64,000 nucleotides of DNA from Podaxis mareebaensis (taxonomy: Eukaryota; Basidiomycota; Agaricomycetes; Agaricales; Agaricaceae). The stretch covers positions 62,001-126,000 of the forward strand of contig JAEUWP010000137.1 of assembly GCA_018524725.1 (NCBI GenBank), given 5' to 3'. A program made the position numbers and the translations under genes. Below are positions 11,711-23,316 of this stretch, piece after piece (within the stretch, counting starts at the first letter, position 1; every line of letters starts with the position of its first letter). Below the pieces are notes generated by a model. It worked only from the letters and a program-made list of their open reading frames with translations, did no database searches and had not been told where the DNA came from.

Positions 11711-13415
11711 ATGCGTCTATGAGGGACAAGATAGGGCTGAGATCACAAAAAATCAGATATTGGCTCCGAGTAAGGGTCTGAGGGAAAATTGGGGGGCTGG
11801 CAGGAATGATGCCAGTAAAAGCAAGGTAGGTGCGAGAGGAGGGGGAACGGTGAAGGAGAGAAGAGAAGAGAAGAGAAGATACTGGATGTCAAAAATCGTT
11901 GCGACGGCGGTGAACTAGTCGCTTTCAACGTTCACGTGGCACTGACCAAACAAATCCCGACGCGCTAATTAACGTCTATTACCCCCGACGCGTCTCCGCC
12001 CCTCTCCTCGCCCTCGACAACGGCCAGAACTCAGTTCTCACCGACTGACAAGTCCGGGCCAAACCAGGGTTCATTGTCACATTGCCCTATAAAAGTAAGC
12101 CGGTGATTATCATCAGAATATCACGGGCGCTTACAACCTGAGCCACGTTCTCGAGACCAGCATCCGTGCAACTCGTCCAGGATGGTCCTCGATCTTCTGT
12201 AGAAGCGATTGTTACCATCCACGGACCATTGTGTGTCCGGCCCGGGCGCCACACCTTTCCAATCCGAGTCCATATGGCTCTACCAACTATAGTATTCGGT
12301 ATGTCAACCACACTCCAAACCGAAACCTGATTGTGGGGATTTCAGGGAATTGAGATCTGCGTGGCGTAACGTTGTTCCAATACATGCCCTTGATAATCGT
12401 TCTATAATAGTGGGTGTAATCCTACGCGTGATGACTATGCCCCAAATATGACCTTTGTTTGAGTTGGTTCCTGCTCTTGTTCTGCCACTGTAGATAACGT
12501 TGTACGAGTTAATATGCCATGGCTCCAGACAACAGACAAACCCGTGGTTCGGAACGGGTTCTGTGTCGAGGCATACAGCAAATGGACTGGCCACTCCATC
12601 TTGTCCAACCGAATAGAAATTGAAGATCCCGTCACGGAGTATGTACCACTTTTGCTTCCCACCGATATTACTCATCTGGTATGGCATCGTCCAGCGTCAA
12701 ATCTTCACCGGTATATCACTGATTTCTTGTGCGCATGATCCGCAGTCGGCCTTCCAAAAGACACGAGAAGAGCATGGTGTGGCACTAACCATCTCTCCCC
12801 TAAACGCTTCCCCATATTCTCCAGATTCATCTCTTTACGAATCACTTTCAGGACCTCCTTATTGTGTTTTAATACATGCAAGACAGAAAATTCTACCAGT
12901 GAGATTCTTAGAAAGCTAATCCCAACCCACAAGTGCGCTGTAGTCTGCGGAAGCGAAAAAGATGAAAACACGAACAAGCTGCTCAAGTGACTCTAGCCAT
13001 TCATTCGTCTTGACCAAATCCTTCCTGGTAAGTATTGTCGGAGATTATCTCAGCACAAGTTTTTCTTTGTGGCACCAGGGACGAGAAGAGGAGAAACAAA
13101 TGAAGGCATCAATCGAAGTTGGGATCGCACTAAGTAGGGGCTTCCTCGAGTATAGGTTTTTCATGTTGGATGTCGACTACTTTTCACCCATTAGATCCGA
13201 ATTACATCCAAGTTGCATCAGTGGCCCGACGACGCGAGCAGCTGCGGCAGGTGATGTAATCGAGCCCGGAGTGGCAGGGACGCTATGAATTTTTGATCTA
13301 AATACTACCTGATTAGTATTTTAAGTAATCCGGCCCTCCTTCCCCAAGCTCCGGTTCTTTCTTCCTTTGTTTCCCCACACTCTCCTCCACACAACTATCA
13401 TCTACCATCACCAAT
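11711..13415. other. Long stretch without a supported gene; one weak minus-strand ORF
   Basis: The first 250 bases are the 5' region of the Myb-like gene, with a GAGAA purine repeat at about 11855-11880. A TATA-like CCTATAAAAG lies at 12086-12095 on the plus strand, but no convincing gene follows it. On the minus strand an open frame at 12304-12687 starts MPYQMSNIGGKQKWYILRD and has a beta-rich, Trp/Gly-containing look, but it has no clear start context or splice partners and I do not recognise it. The last 300 bases are the dehydrogenase promoter. Confidence 0.4.
12304..12687 (-). CDS. Uncertain hypothetical ORF
   Basis: This 127-codon open frame includes KWYILRDGIFNFYSVGQDG and HINSYNVIYSGRTRAGTNSN. 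The pattern is vaguely like a beta-trefoil lectin repeat, but no QxW motif series is present. It could be one exon of a small gene or chance open reading. A possible upstream acceptor (CATACCAG) precedes ATGAGTAAT. No neighbour supports a function. Confidence 0.2.
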   Translation of the reverse strand: MPYQMSNIGGKQKWYILRDGIFNFYSVGQDGVASPFAVCLDTEPVPNHGFVCCLEPWHINSYNVIYSGRTRAGTNSNKGHIWGIVITRRITPTIIERLSRACIGTTLRHADLNSLKSPQSGFGLECG

Positions 13416-15760
13416 ATGACTTTGTCCCGCTTTCCCCGCCTCAGACACCTTCCCACATCCACACGCTCCTTCGCAACGTCTGCCCGTGCCAATGCTGGAC
13501 TCAGCGCACTCGCACGACCAGTTGCAGAGAAGATCTCTGCCGAGTGGAAAGGAACGAGTATGACTGGTGGTACAACCAAAAACTTTATCGGTGGTCAGTT
13601 TATCGAGAGTAAGGCGGAGAAGTGGCTTGATGTTCTTGATCCGGTGCGTCGTACGAACCTTAGTAAAGAACCAGACGATTGACTTCGTATGATAGTCGAC
13701 ACAAACTTTGCTTTCCAAGGTTCCGCAGACTACCAACGAGGAGTTTGAACAGGCGGTTGCTGCCGCTTCACATGCTTTCAAATCGTGGAGTAGGGCCAGT
13801 GTCCTCACACGCCAGCGATTCATTCTTGAGTGAGTCCGGAACATATATATTCCTGACCAAGACCGTTAATTTGTTATAGGCTTCAGCACCTCCTGCGCAA
13901 GAACGCAGACGCCATTGCAGGAAGCATAGTTCTTGAACAAGGAAAGACACTAGCTGGTATGACTATATTTCGGCCATTCAAGGACACCTCATTGACGTTA
14001 TGATTCAGATGCGCACGGTGACTTGCTCCGTGGACTCCAAGTCGTTGAGACTGCCATCTCCGCTACAACGACTCTCTTGGGCGATAAGATGGAGGGTAAG
14101 TTGTCGTAGAACTTGACAAGTTCACTCTCTCACATTACTTTAGTGAGCAAGGACATGGACACATATGTCAGGAAGGTACCTCTCGGTGTCTGTGCAAGTG
14201 TTGCTCCCTTCAACTTCCCTGCGTACGTGCCACATTACTTGCTGTGCGCGGATCTTTTACTGACAGGAAACTAGCATGATTCCTCTTTGGACAATTCCAA
14301 TGGCTACGGTCACCGGCAACACACTCATTGTCAAACCTTCAGAGCGCGACCCTGGTGCTGCGATGATCATTGCTGAACTTTGCCAACAAGCTGGTAAGCC
14401 TAACTTTAACGAGTAGATATATTAGCAAGCTAAACTGCCGAATAGGTCTACCCGATGGTGTTGTCAATATTGTTCATGGCCAAGTTCCAACTGTTAACGC
14501 CATTTGTGACCATCCCGACATCAAGGCAATTAGCTTTGTCGGCGGAGACCGTGCCGGTACGCATATCTTCAACCGGTAAGCTTGGCATCCATAACTTGTG
14601 ATTGGGTGTTGACGATACCGGCAGCGGGACACAGAACGGCAAACGCGTGCAGGTGAAAAGGTCCATGAATTCTCCACTCTCATGAGCTAATGTCCTTTCT
14701 AGTCGAACATGGGAGCCAAGAACCATGCTATCTTGATGCCTGACGGTACGTTTGGTCGAATTCGCCCACCGATAGACCTCCTCACGGAATTTCTCAGCTA
14801 ACAAGAACCTCGCTCTCAACTCGATTATCGGTGCTGCGTTTGGTGCTGCCGGTCAGCGTTGCATGGCCATTTCCGTTGGTACGTGGCCTATACGTTCCGA
14901 CCATTAAACCGTATGCTGACAACCTCACCAGCCGTCCTCGTCGGCGAGGCACAGAACTGGCTCCCAGAGCTTATCGAACGCGCCAAGAAACTCAAAGTCA
15001 GCGGAGGTTTCGAGCCTGGTGCGGATCTGTAAGTCCTTCCCCGTATTCCGCATGACGTCATAAGATCGTGTTCTGATCAATATAATTTCGACTTGGGTAT
15101 ACAGGGGTCCCGTCATTTCTCCGCAATCCGAGCAGAGAATCACTGACCTCATTGCATCTGCTGAACTGGATGGTGGCAGGATCTTACTTGACGGACGGGG
15201 ACTGGTTGTGCCCGAATATCCAGAAGGTAACTTCGTGGGTCCTACGATCATCGAGGCTGGAACGAGTATGAGATGCTACCAGTACGTCTTTACACTGATC
15301 CGAAACCCAGTACCCGACTTATTTCGTGGTACAGGGAAGAGATCTTTGGTCCCGCCCTTGTCGTCTTGAAAGCTGACAACCTGGACGACGCCATCGAGAT
15401 TATCAATAACAACCGCTACGGTAATGGCGCCGCCATCTTCACTCAATCTGGTGCTACAGGCCGCAAATTCGAGGTGGAGGTCAATGTTGGGCAGATTGGC
15501 ATTAACGTGCCGATTCCTGTGCCATTGCCCATGTTCTCTTGGAGCGGCAATAAGGCCTCTGTGTTGGGCGATATTGGGTTCTATGGGAAGAGTGGGATCA
15601 ACTTCTACACTCAGAACAAGGTGCGTTTTTCCCTTTTGAGTTATGAGGCGTCGTTTGGCATAGTGTTGATGTTGGTATGATCCAGACTACGACCAGTCTT
15701 TGGAGGGCTGAGGACGCTATTGGAAACCGCGCTACTACTGCTATGCCCACTCACCACTAA
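13416..15760 (+). CDS. ALDH6A1: Methylmalonate-semialdehyde dehydrogenase (CoA-acylating), mitochondrial, copy 1
   Basis: Fourteen exons: 13416-13643, 13696-13829, 13880-13956, 14009-14095, 14144-14222, 14275-14393, 14446-14575, 14625-14652, 14703-14745, 14798-14878, 14932-15028, 15105-15281, 15335-15620 and 15686-15760. Phase is perfect and the product is 546 aa. The N-terminus [20 protein letters not shown] is a classical Arg/Ser-rich mitochondrial presequence. Family signatures are all present: [56 protein letters not shown], the catalytic-cysteine block [13 protein letters not shown], and [10 protein letters not shown]. The enzyme converts (methyl)malonate semialdehyde to propionyl- or acetyl-CoA in valine, thymine and inositol/beta-alanine catabolism. 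A second copy with identical exon architecture lies 7.6 kb downstream. Confidence 0.96.
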
Positions 15761-15925
15761 ATATCTTGTTTGAGGGCTAGAGCGGTTTGTGGTGACTTGT
15801 CAAAAATGCTTTTGGTTTGCTTGCATGGATATTCGTTCTCTTTCATCTTGCTGTCTCATAAACTCAGGTCAATATCCCATGTATTTATCACATATAACCA
15901 CCAAATACCAACTACCCAGTTGATT
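13480..15925 (+). repeat. Direct duplicated segment, unit 1 (dehydrogenase gene plus 3' flank)
   Basis: From about the GLSALARP codons to roughly 165 bp past the stop codon, this segment aligns collinearly with 21036-23465. The 3' flanks share stretches such as GGTTTGTGGTGACT, TTGCATGGATAT and ACATATAACC. Similarity fades upstream of the GLSALARP codons, so the breakpoint lies within exon 1. Confidence 0.8.
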
Positions 15926-16301
15926 CCAGTCCTATACTTGATATGGTGTCGACGATTGTGTTGGAGGATCTGGATACGCGTTATTCAAGATGTGGAAGGA
16001 GTGTAGGCGCGGATGCGAGTCGCGCGAAGTTCGGTACGGAATGGTATTGTTCTTGTTCTTTGGCATTTTTAGAGGACTAGGGAAGTAAGATCCGAAGCGC
16101 CGCGAGAGCTTCAGTAGAGGCCTCAATAAGATAGACCATCTTCGGGACCGGATCTTGCTCTAATTACTGCTCGGGGCTGATATTCCCGTTCTGCCCTGTC
16201 TTGATCTGTCAGTTCCTCAGAAGCTTATCTCTTGTTCTTTTCTTTTTACTTCTCATCCCTGCGCAAGTTCTCTTTATACTCAATCGATTCTAATTCCGAG
16301 T
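15761..16301. other. Intergenic region: dehydrogenase 3' UTR and duplicated promoter fragment
   Basis: The left part is the 3' flank of the dehydrogenase. The right part (about 16030-16260) is a degenerate copy of the divergent promoter found at 17090-17335. No intact gene is seen; the short minus-strand open frames here look like chance. Confidence 0.5.
16030..16260. repeat. Truncated duplicate of the phosphatase/SH3BGR divergent promoter
   Basis: Blocks shared in the same order with 17090-17335 include GATCTTGC-CTAATTA-CGCTC, TTCCTC and CTTGTTCTTT, plus the purine-rich leader next to the phosphatase start codon. No coding exons of either gene follow, so only the promoter and the beginning of the leader are duplicated. 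It lies just past the 3' end of the phosphatase. Confidence 0.55.
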
Positions 16302-17120
16302 CTACTTCTTTAATACAGTATCGAGGAATGCGTTGGAGAGTTTCGTCACTTGCTGGAACACGCTTTCAAAGCCACCCTATAGGCCGATATCAACATTGAA
16401 GGCTTCGAACACGCATGAAGAGTTCACTCACAGGACCGCCATAATAAGGATCAGCGATAGGCTGGTTATCGAGGTACGACCCCCACAAGCGGACCTCAGC
16501 AGTCGCATTGGAGGGCTTAATCCTTTCAAGGTCGCGGAGATTGTTCCGGTCAGCAGCGAGGATGTGTGTGAACTGTGTAAAATCGGAGGTCGTGACTTGA
16601 CGTGCGGTACTGTTTATTGGGACCTTGTGCTGTTTGAGGGTTATGAGCGTCCGTTAAATCGAGACCAAATTTGCAAGCGGAGGCAGGTTTAGCACCTTTT
16701 TACACACCGCGACAGTCCTGTGTAACGAGGAGACGAACATGAGACTGTGTGGTGTATGGGGGAGGGGTTGGCATGCGTACCTCTCGTCTGGTTCCTCACC
16801 GACGTGGTACCCTGCTGTTCCTGCGCTGTCGACCTTGATGTCGAGCCCGCGTTTCTTGGCGATGTCAGCGAGGACGGCTTCGCCCATCGGGGAGCGGCAG
16901 ATGTTGCCTGTGTCGCCCAAGCCATGCCAAGAGAGTGGGCGTGGACAGAAGGTTGTATGTGTACGCCGAGTGTCAATATGGGTCGTAAGGTTGAAGAAGC
17001 CAAGGGGTAGGTGTGAGTCGAGATATTAGAGAGGGATTTGATGAGAGGCAGAGGCCAAGGATGAGGCTCACCAAGACATACGACAAGGACCTTGAGTTCT
17101 GGCTGTTCTTGTTCTGACAT
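16302..17120 (-). CDS. LTP1: Low-molecular-weight protein tyrosine phosphatase
   Basis: Five exons: 17072-17120, 16781-16907, 16696-16717, 16432-16629 and 16302-16376 (156 aa, the normal family length). The signature P-loop C-x5-R-S is VCLGNICRSPMGEAVL and is split by the first intron between Gly and Asn. That intron is 164 nt, three times the local average. Exon 3 is only 22 nt. The general-acid loop DPYYGG lies near the C-terminus, followed by GGFESVFQQVTKLSNAFLD. LMW-PTPs dephosphorylate phosphotyrosine in the cytosol using the Cys nucleophile, and all catalytic residues are present. It is transcribed head-to-head with the SH3BGR-like gene, with 241 bp between start codons. Confidence 0.95.
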
Positions 17121-17335
17121 TATTAGAGGGAGCAGAGGAGGAAGGTAAGAAGCGGGGTAAAGTAGAGCAGGTGTAAGTCGGTTGATCGTAAATTAGGCCT
17201 TAGGTCCGATAAGGCAGGCGATCTTCGTGATTTGATCTTGCACTAATTACCGCTCAGGGGTCTTCCTCGTCTGTCCTCCCCTGTTTCGTCTGTTTCCTCG
17301 GCAACCCCATCCCTTGTTCTTTCCTCTACTTCCAT
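17090..17335. repeat. Divergent promoter, parent copy of the 16030-16260 duplicate
   Basis: This is the head-to-head promoter of the phosphatase (-) and SH3BGR-like gene (+). It contains GATCTTGCACTAATTACCGC and a pyrimidine-rich leader before the SH3BGR start. Its degenerate copy lies about 1.07 kb upstream. Confidence 0.55.
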
Positions 17336-17361
17336 TCACACTCACATCTCTAACTCAAGAC

Positions 17362-18356
17362 ATGCCATCTCCACCCATAGCTGTATTCCTCACAACTATC
17401 GCATCGCAGCCTGCGCTGCGTCAGCGTCAAGGTATGGCACAAAACATTTGCTCACCCATTCAACTCACCGCATTGGACTACGCACTGGGTAAACAGAATA
17501 TCTCCTTCGTATACTACAAGTCAAGAAGATTCCATTCACGTCATACGACCTTGCATCGGATGAAGAAGCTAAGAGATTATGGAAACGCAAGGCCCCTCCT
17601 GGTTAGCCCACACATTTGAAAATGGCAGCGTCTTACTGAACGAGAACTCAGACAAGCAACAACTACCTGGCATTCTGGTTGGCGGGAGCTTCCCCGGGGT
17701 AAGCAATGCCATTCATCTCACTAACAATATCCCATTGATTCTTTGCGGGTAGACTTACCAAGATTTGTGCGTCCTCTCATGACTGTTCGCCAACGTTTAA
17801 TGACACCCCAATCCTACGTAGCGAAGAAGCAGTGGAATACGGTGAACTCGATCGGTTCCTGCGCCTATCCGAAAAATGGAACGACAACGAAGACTCCCTC
17901 CTTTCTGGTCCAAAACTCCCCGAAGCCAAACCCGTCGGCGTCCCAGGCGCCATGATGCCACTGCAAATGACACCTGAACACCTCAAGAAACAAATCCTCG
18001 CACAACCGCCTAAATCGCCACTCAGTGGTAGTGGCAGTGGTGGGAAGAAACCAATACCAGTGAATAAGCGGGTGGGTGAGATGGATTTGGGTGACGAGTT
18101 GAGTGGGTTTGGGTTACAGGGTGTGAAGGTTACGGAGGATGAATTGTTGGATTTGGTTAAGGGTTTGGGGCTGGACGATGATGCGGCTGGGGATTTGGTT
18201 AAGGGTTTAGGTGAAAGTGGGAAGAATGAGAAGAATGAGGGTAATAAGGAAGAGGTAAAGGAGGTTAAGGAGTTGAAAGAAGGGAAAGAAATGAAGGAGG
18301 AAGTAGAAGGGGAAGTAAACGCGGAGCCAGCGAAAGGGAAAGCAAGCTCTTCATAA
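17362..18356 (+). CDS. SH3BGR-like thioredoxin-fold protein with Lys/Glu-rich tail
   Basis: Five exons: 17362-17431, 17497-17601, 17652-17698, 17753-17766 and 17822-18356 (256 aa). Exon 4 is only 14 nt. The first about 95 residues form the SH3-binding glutamic-acid-rich family domain: PIAVFLTTIASQPALRQRQE, VKKIPFTSYDLASDEEAKRL, KQQLPGILVGGSFPG and TYQDFEEAVEYGELDRFLRL. This is a glutaredoxin-like fold that usually lacks the redox cysteines, as here. The remaining half is low complexity, with a Gly/Ser linker, a repeated DLVKGLG motif, and a Lys/Glu/Val tail of the kind that names the family. Biochemical function is not established for fungal members. It converges on seipin with 139 bp between stops. 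Confidence 0.88.
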
Positions 18357-18495
18357 TAATGGGACTTTGGTCTGTATCTGTAAGACGTAAATGTATTATA
18401 CCCAGTGTTCTACGTCAGGAATTAGGGAACGAAATGGCAGAGAACAAGTTAAGATACAACACAGCGAGAAGACTGACATGAACAACTTATCCAAC

Positions 18496-19938
18496 TCACT
18501 CTTCAGACTCTGAATGCGACTCTTCATCGGATCTATCAAATTTCTGTGATGTCCTTCTCCTCAACTTCTCCCTTGCCATACCAGAAGGACCAGCTGCATG
18601 TGCGCTAACATCAGGGGCTTCCTCCGTCGCACCTGCAGCAGGAGATATGAGCGTAACCGGCGCCTCGTCCCCAGCGCCCTCCTCAGTTTTCGGTATGAGC
18701 TGCGTAACATCCAAATGAGAAGTTCACCCAAGCGCGTAGCGAACATACAGATTTGAAACTTACAAGTCGCGAGCTTGACGATGCGCGCCTAGTTAACCTT
18801 GATCTCCGTCGACGCAATGTCGTGCTATTGCTCCGTGTACGCGTGGTCGACGTCAATGTCGGCGAAGGTTCGGGTTTGATTTTGGGTTTAGGTTTGGGTT
18901 GATAAGATGTGCCGGGGAAAGGCTCAGGCTCGTCTTCGGCGGCTTGGTCTATGGGTACGGGAAACACCGTTGGAAGAACACAGGAAGCGATCATTACTGA
19001 GAGGATGATGAGGAATACGCCCGAGGCTAAGGTTGATGCAAGGAGCGGGAAGCGCATGGCCAGTCCTCTAAAGCGATTGATGAGGTCAGTTGCATCGCTA
19101 CTCAAGGAAACAGGGCACTTACCGAATACCATGAGGAATTACTTTTCCGCGCAAGGAGGCCGATAATACGCTGACCTCACGTCCCCGTCCGTCGCCAACA
19201 TTTTTCCAACCATCCTGACGGCCCACTTCGACGTAAGCGTAAACATTTGATGTCCTCGCAATGAAGGAGCTTAATAACGCTACGTTGAGATTTACAACGT
19301 TGGGATTTCCGAATATCCACGATGACTTTGGCGGGAATATGATAGCCTGTATTATATGCGTTACATCGGCACCTGAGGATGAGACTAGTACAGACTTACA
19401 GGTCGACTGACTACCGCCAGTGTTTGATTTGAAGATGTTGCGAGCGTGAGTGTGGTCATGAAATTCCCAAGAGACATGTTAGATTCGGAAAGTGGAACCG
19501 CCATATGCACGGAAATGTCGTAAGACTGAGAAGTTTGTATTTGTGGTATTGCCACACGTGCGTACGGAATCATACGTTCACTGCGCGGAGGACGACGTCA
19601 ATAAGCAGTTCACATAACTTCCCGGAGGATGTAGCCCACCCATATTGCAGGAACAAAGGAACTTCCCAACCAACCACCAGACCTTTCCAAACCCACCATC
19701 CAGCAAATAGCGACAGACAGACGGCAATCGGAATGAGGAAAAGACAAACGGCAATTGGAACCAATTGAGGCGCGTATGGGCGCAAGACAGATGCGCCGTG
19801 TACGGCGACCAAGTTGAGCAAGTTCAGAGGTGCGAAGAAGAGAGAGGAACCGAAGCCTAAGAGTCCTCTTGATGGTTTGGTTTTGTTGCGCTGAGACCGG
19901 TCGGATTCCGGCGTCGATCCTCGAGACCTGAAGTCCAT
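18496..19938 (-). CDS. SEI1: Seipin (ER lipid-droplet biogenesis protein)
   Basis: Five exons: 19640-19938, 19400-19580, 19123-19346, 18764-19067 and 18496-18699 (403 aa). The protein has two hydrophobic segments: VPIAVCLFLIPIAVCLSLFA near residue 55, and LLASTLASGVFLIILSVMIA at about residue 250. The luminal domain between them carries the seipin signature YDISVHMAVPLSES, MSLGNFMTTLTL and FPPKSSWIFG. This is the fold of the oligomeric ER ring that organises triacylglycerol into lipid droplets. The cytosolic tail is Ser/Arg-rich and acidic, ending DEESHSESEE. The membrane topology (N and C termini in the cytosol) follows from the family. Confidence 0.93.
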
Positions 19939-20457
19939 TAGTTCTTCAGCCCTAGACGCTTACTGGTCGTGAAAAGTCGTGAGGTTGAGGAGGACTAGAG
20001 GGCTGGAGGCATGGTATGAACCTGCTGGGGTTGTGTCCCTGACCTAAACGAGTGCCAATGAATATCACGTGCCCAATCCCTGATCAGAAATGCGTCATAA
20101 AAATAGCTGCTGGCACCGTCCCCTGTCCTCACCGATGGTGAACTCTCACTATTTACAATCTCCGGGAATCTAAGCCATTTAACGCCTCATTTGGCCATGG
20201 ACATACCTAGAAGAACACTCGTCCGTAGTTATCTCCATCCCCCACTCTCCTCTATATAATAGGCATCTGTCCTCATAAGGTATGTTGCTCTCTGGCTTGG
20301 GATTCTTAATGCTTTATAAATACTAAATACTCATCCAGACTCCGCAACGACTGTAGATGGCACGGCTGACATCGTGACATCCCATGGCCTGAGTGGCTAT
20401 GGCCAGTTCGGTATACACCTTCCTTCATGCACCGTTTGACGATTATTCATACGATTC
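19939..20457. other. Intergenic region upstream of seipin
   Basis: About 520 bases with no open frame worth calling. A CACGTG box lies at 20067-20072, roughly 130 bp before the seipin start codon. The remainder toward 20457 shows no recognisable structure. Confidence 0.4.
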
Positions 20458-20910
20458 TCATAACTCTTTCGCAGCATGAATTAACGTATTACTTTGTCGG
20501 AGAAAAGCTCCAAAGACGTTGAGTTCATCCACCGGGAAAACGCTAAAACACCGGTAGGATTGACAGGGAGTGAGCTTCCAAATGCCGGGAACTGCCAATG
20601 TGGCCTCGTTGCGATGGTCGACGGTCTTGCGGAAATTCAGGTGTGTAATGATCCTAGCCGAGATAGGCAAGGAATCAACATCGCCGATATCGATAGGTGG
20701 ACGCGTGGGAGGGGTGAGATTATTAGAGTCATTTTGAGCATTTGGAGAAGAAATCTGGGATGAAGATTCAAAGAATTGTTGTGGAGAGACGTTGAGGTCG
20801 CGTCTTTCCGAAAAAGACGCGCATTTCTGGAGGCGCGGGGAGTGCTGTGCGGAACGGGATAGACGGGATGGTGATGCGATTGGACCAATTGAGGTCCGGT
20901 ATTTATGCAT
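20458..20910 (-). CDS. Uncertain hypothetical protein, divergent from dehydrogenase copy 2
   Basis: A 150-codon ATG-initiated frame, rich in Ser, Pro and Arg at its N-terminus (MHKYRTSIGPIASPSRLSRS), followed by PPIDIGDVDSLPISARIITH. I recognise no domain. Its start lies 102 bp from the start of the second dehydrogenase copy. It may be one exon of a longer gene or chance. Confidence 0.25.
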   Translation of the reverse strand: MHKYRTSIGPIASPSRLSRSAQHSPRLQKCASFSERRDLNVSPQQFFESSSQISSPNAQNDSNNLTPPTRPPIDIGDVDSLPISARIITHLNFRKTVDHRNEATLAVPGIWKLTPCQSYRCFSVFPVDELNVFGAFLRQSNTLIHAAKEL

Positions 20911-21012
20911 GTGTGAACTAGATGATTATCTGGTCTAGTTATAATACTGCTGCATCCTCCATGAGGTGGCCACTGGCTACCCTGCCTCGGATTATCATCC
21001 GCTGCGACCACC

Positions 21013-23316
21013 ATGTCTTCGTCTGCCCCTACAACCTCCACCCGTACCAGTGATGGACTCAGCGCACTCGCGCGACCAATCGCAGAGAAGATCTCTGCCG
21101 AATGGAAAGGAACAAGTATGACCGGTGGTACGACCAAGAACTTCATCGGTGGACAGTTTGTTGAGAGTAAGGCGGTGGAGTGGTTCGACGTTCATGATCC
21201 GGTACATTGTACGGATACTGTTAAACAGCCAGGTGACTGACTATGCTTGACAGTCGACGCAAACTCTGCTTTCCAGGGTTCCGCAGACGACCAGCGAGGA
21301 ATTTGAACAGGCCGTGGCTGCCGCTTCACATGCTTTCAAATCGTGGAGCAAGACGAGTGTCCTCACACGCCAGCGATTCGTTATTGAGTACGTTCGGATC
21401 ACCTTTATCCCTCATCGATATTGTTAACTTGTCAGACTTCAACACCTCCTGCGCAAGAATGCGGACGCCATTGCAGGAAGCATAGTCCTCGAACAAGGAA
21501 AGACACTAGCTGGTATGATTATATCTCGGTCATGGGGGGATATCTCATTCATATCATGATTCAGATGCGCACGGTGACTTGCTGCGTGGACTCCAAGTAG
21601 TCGAGACTGCTATCGCCGCTACTACAACACTTATGGGTGACAAGATCGAGGGTAAGGTACTATTGAGCCTGACAGACCGGGTCTCTCACGTCACTTCAGT
21701 GAGCAAGGACATGGATACGTATGTCAGGAAGGTACCTCTTGGTGTCTGTGCAAGTATTGCTCCATTCAACTTTCCTGCGTACGTCCTATCGATTACTTGC
21801 TATATACGACCTCACCCATCGACCAAATACTAGTATGGTTCCCCTCTGGACACTTCCCATGGCTTTGGTCACTGGCAACACGCTCATTGTCAAGCCCTCG
21901 GAGCGCGACCCCGGCGCTGCGATGATGATTGCTGAACTCTGTCAGCAAGCCGGTAAGCCTGACTTCAGCCGACAAATACGTTAGTAAATTAAGTTCCTGA
22001 ACAGGTCTGCCCGATGGTGTTCTCAACATCGTTCATGGCCGAGTTCCTACGGTCAACGCTATTTGCGATCACCCCGACATCAAGGCGATTAGTTTCGTCG
22101 GTGGAGATAATGCCGGTAAGCATATCTACAATCGGTAAGCTTCATGTCCACAAGAAACGAGTGGCTGCTAATGAGACCCCGCAGCGGCACACAAAACGGC
22201 AAGCGCGTGCAGGTAAGGACACCTCTTGAACATCCATTCCCCAGGAACTAACGAACTTTTTAGTCAAATATGGGAGCTAAGAATCATGCTATCTTGATGC
22301 CTGATGGTATGTGCTTGCCCAAGCCTACAAAATGGTCAATATTCTCATACGATTCTAGCGAACAAGAACGCCACTCTCAACTCGATAGTCGGTGCCGCAT
22401 TCGGTGCCGCTGGTCAGCGTTGCATGGCCATCTCTGTCGGTACGTAGCTTATACGTTTCGATCATAAACCATATTTTGACTACTTCACTAGCCATCCTCG
22501 TCGGCGAGGCACAGAACTGGCTCCCAGAACTCGTCGAACGCGCTAAGAAACTCAAAGTCAATGGAGGTTTCGAGCCTGGTGCAGATCTGTAAGTCCCCGC
22601 ATTCGGTATGATGTCATACAATCGCCTTTTGATCAATGCAATGTGGTATCTAGCGGTCCCATTATTTCTCCGCAAGCCAAGCAGAGGATCACGGAACTCA
22701 TTACATCTGCTGAACAGGAAGGTGGCAAGATTGTCCTGGATGGGAGGAACCTTGTCGTGCCTGAGTATCCAGACGGTAACTTTGTAGGTCCTACGATTAT
22801 TGAGGCTGGAACGAATATGCGGTGCTACCAGTGCGTATCAAGTTATTTCGTCCGGGAGAACAGGTTGACTGATGTTATTCCGCATATAGGGAAGAGATCT
22901 TTGGTCCCGTCCTCATTATCCTGAAAGCGGACAACCTGGATGACGCTATTGGGATCATCAACAACAACCGCTATGGCAACGGTGCCGCCATCTTCACTCA
23001 ATCCGGTGCTACAGGCCGCAAATTTGAAGTCGAAGTCAACGCCGGGCAGATTGGCATTAATGTGCCGATTCCTGTACCTTTGCCTATGTTTTCTTGGAGT
23101 GGAAACAAGGGCTCCGCTTTGGGCGATATTGGGTTCTATGGGAAAGGCGGGATTAATTTCTACACTCAGAACAAGGTGCGTTTTCCCGATTGTGTTGTGA
23201 CATGTAGTCTGGGATGGCGTTGACGTTGGTGCGGCCATTAGACTATAACCAGTCTTTGGAGGACTGAGGAGGCTGTTGGGAATCGTGCTACCACTGCCAT
23301 GCCAACCCACCGTTAA
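21013..23316 (+). CDS. Methylmalonate-semialdehyde dehydrogenase, copy 2, without presequence
   Basis: Fourteen exons: 21013-21201, 21254-21387, 21436-21512, 21565-21651, 21700-21778, 21834-21952, 22005-22134, 22185-22212, 22264-22306, 22359-22439, 22492-22588, 22654-22830, 22890-23175 and 23242-23316 (533 aa). Exons 2-14 have exactly the same lengths and phases as copy 1. The catalytic block [13 protein letters not shown] and the other motifs are intact, so it should be active. The N-terminus is [15 protein letters not shown], with one Arg, an Asp and no amphipathic stretch, unlike the presequence of copy 1. The upstream frame has a stop and no earlier in-frame ATG, so this isozyme may be cytosolic or weakly targeted (inference). 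Confidence 0.93.

Noticed and set aside
12086..12095. TATA-box-like CCTATAAAAG on the plus strand
   Set aside because: No plausible plus-strand gene starts within the next few hundred bases.
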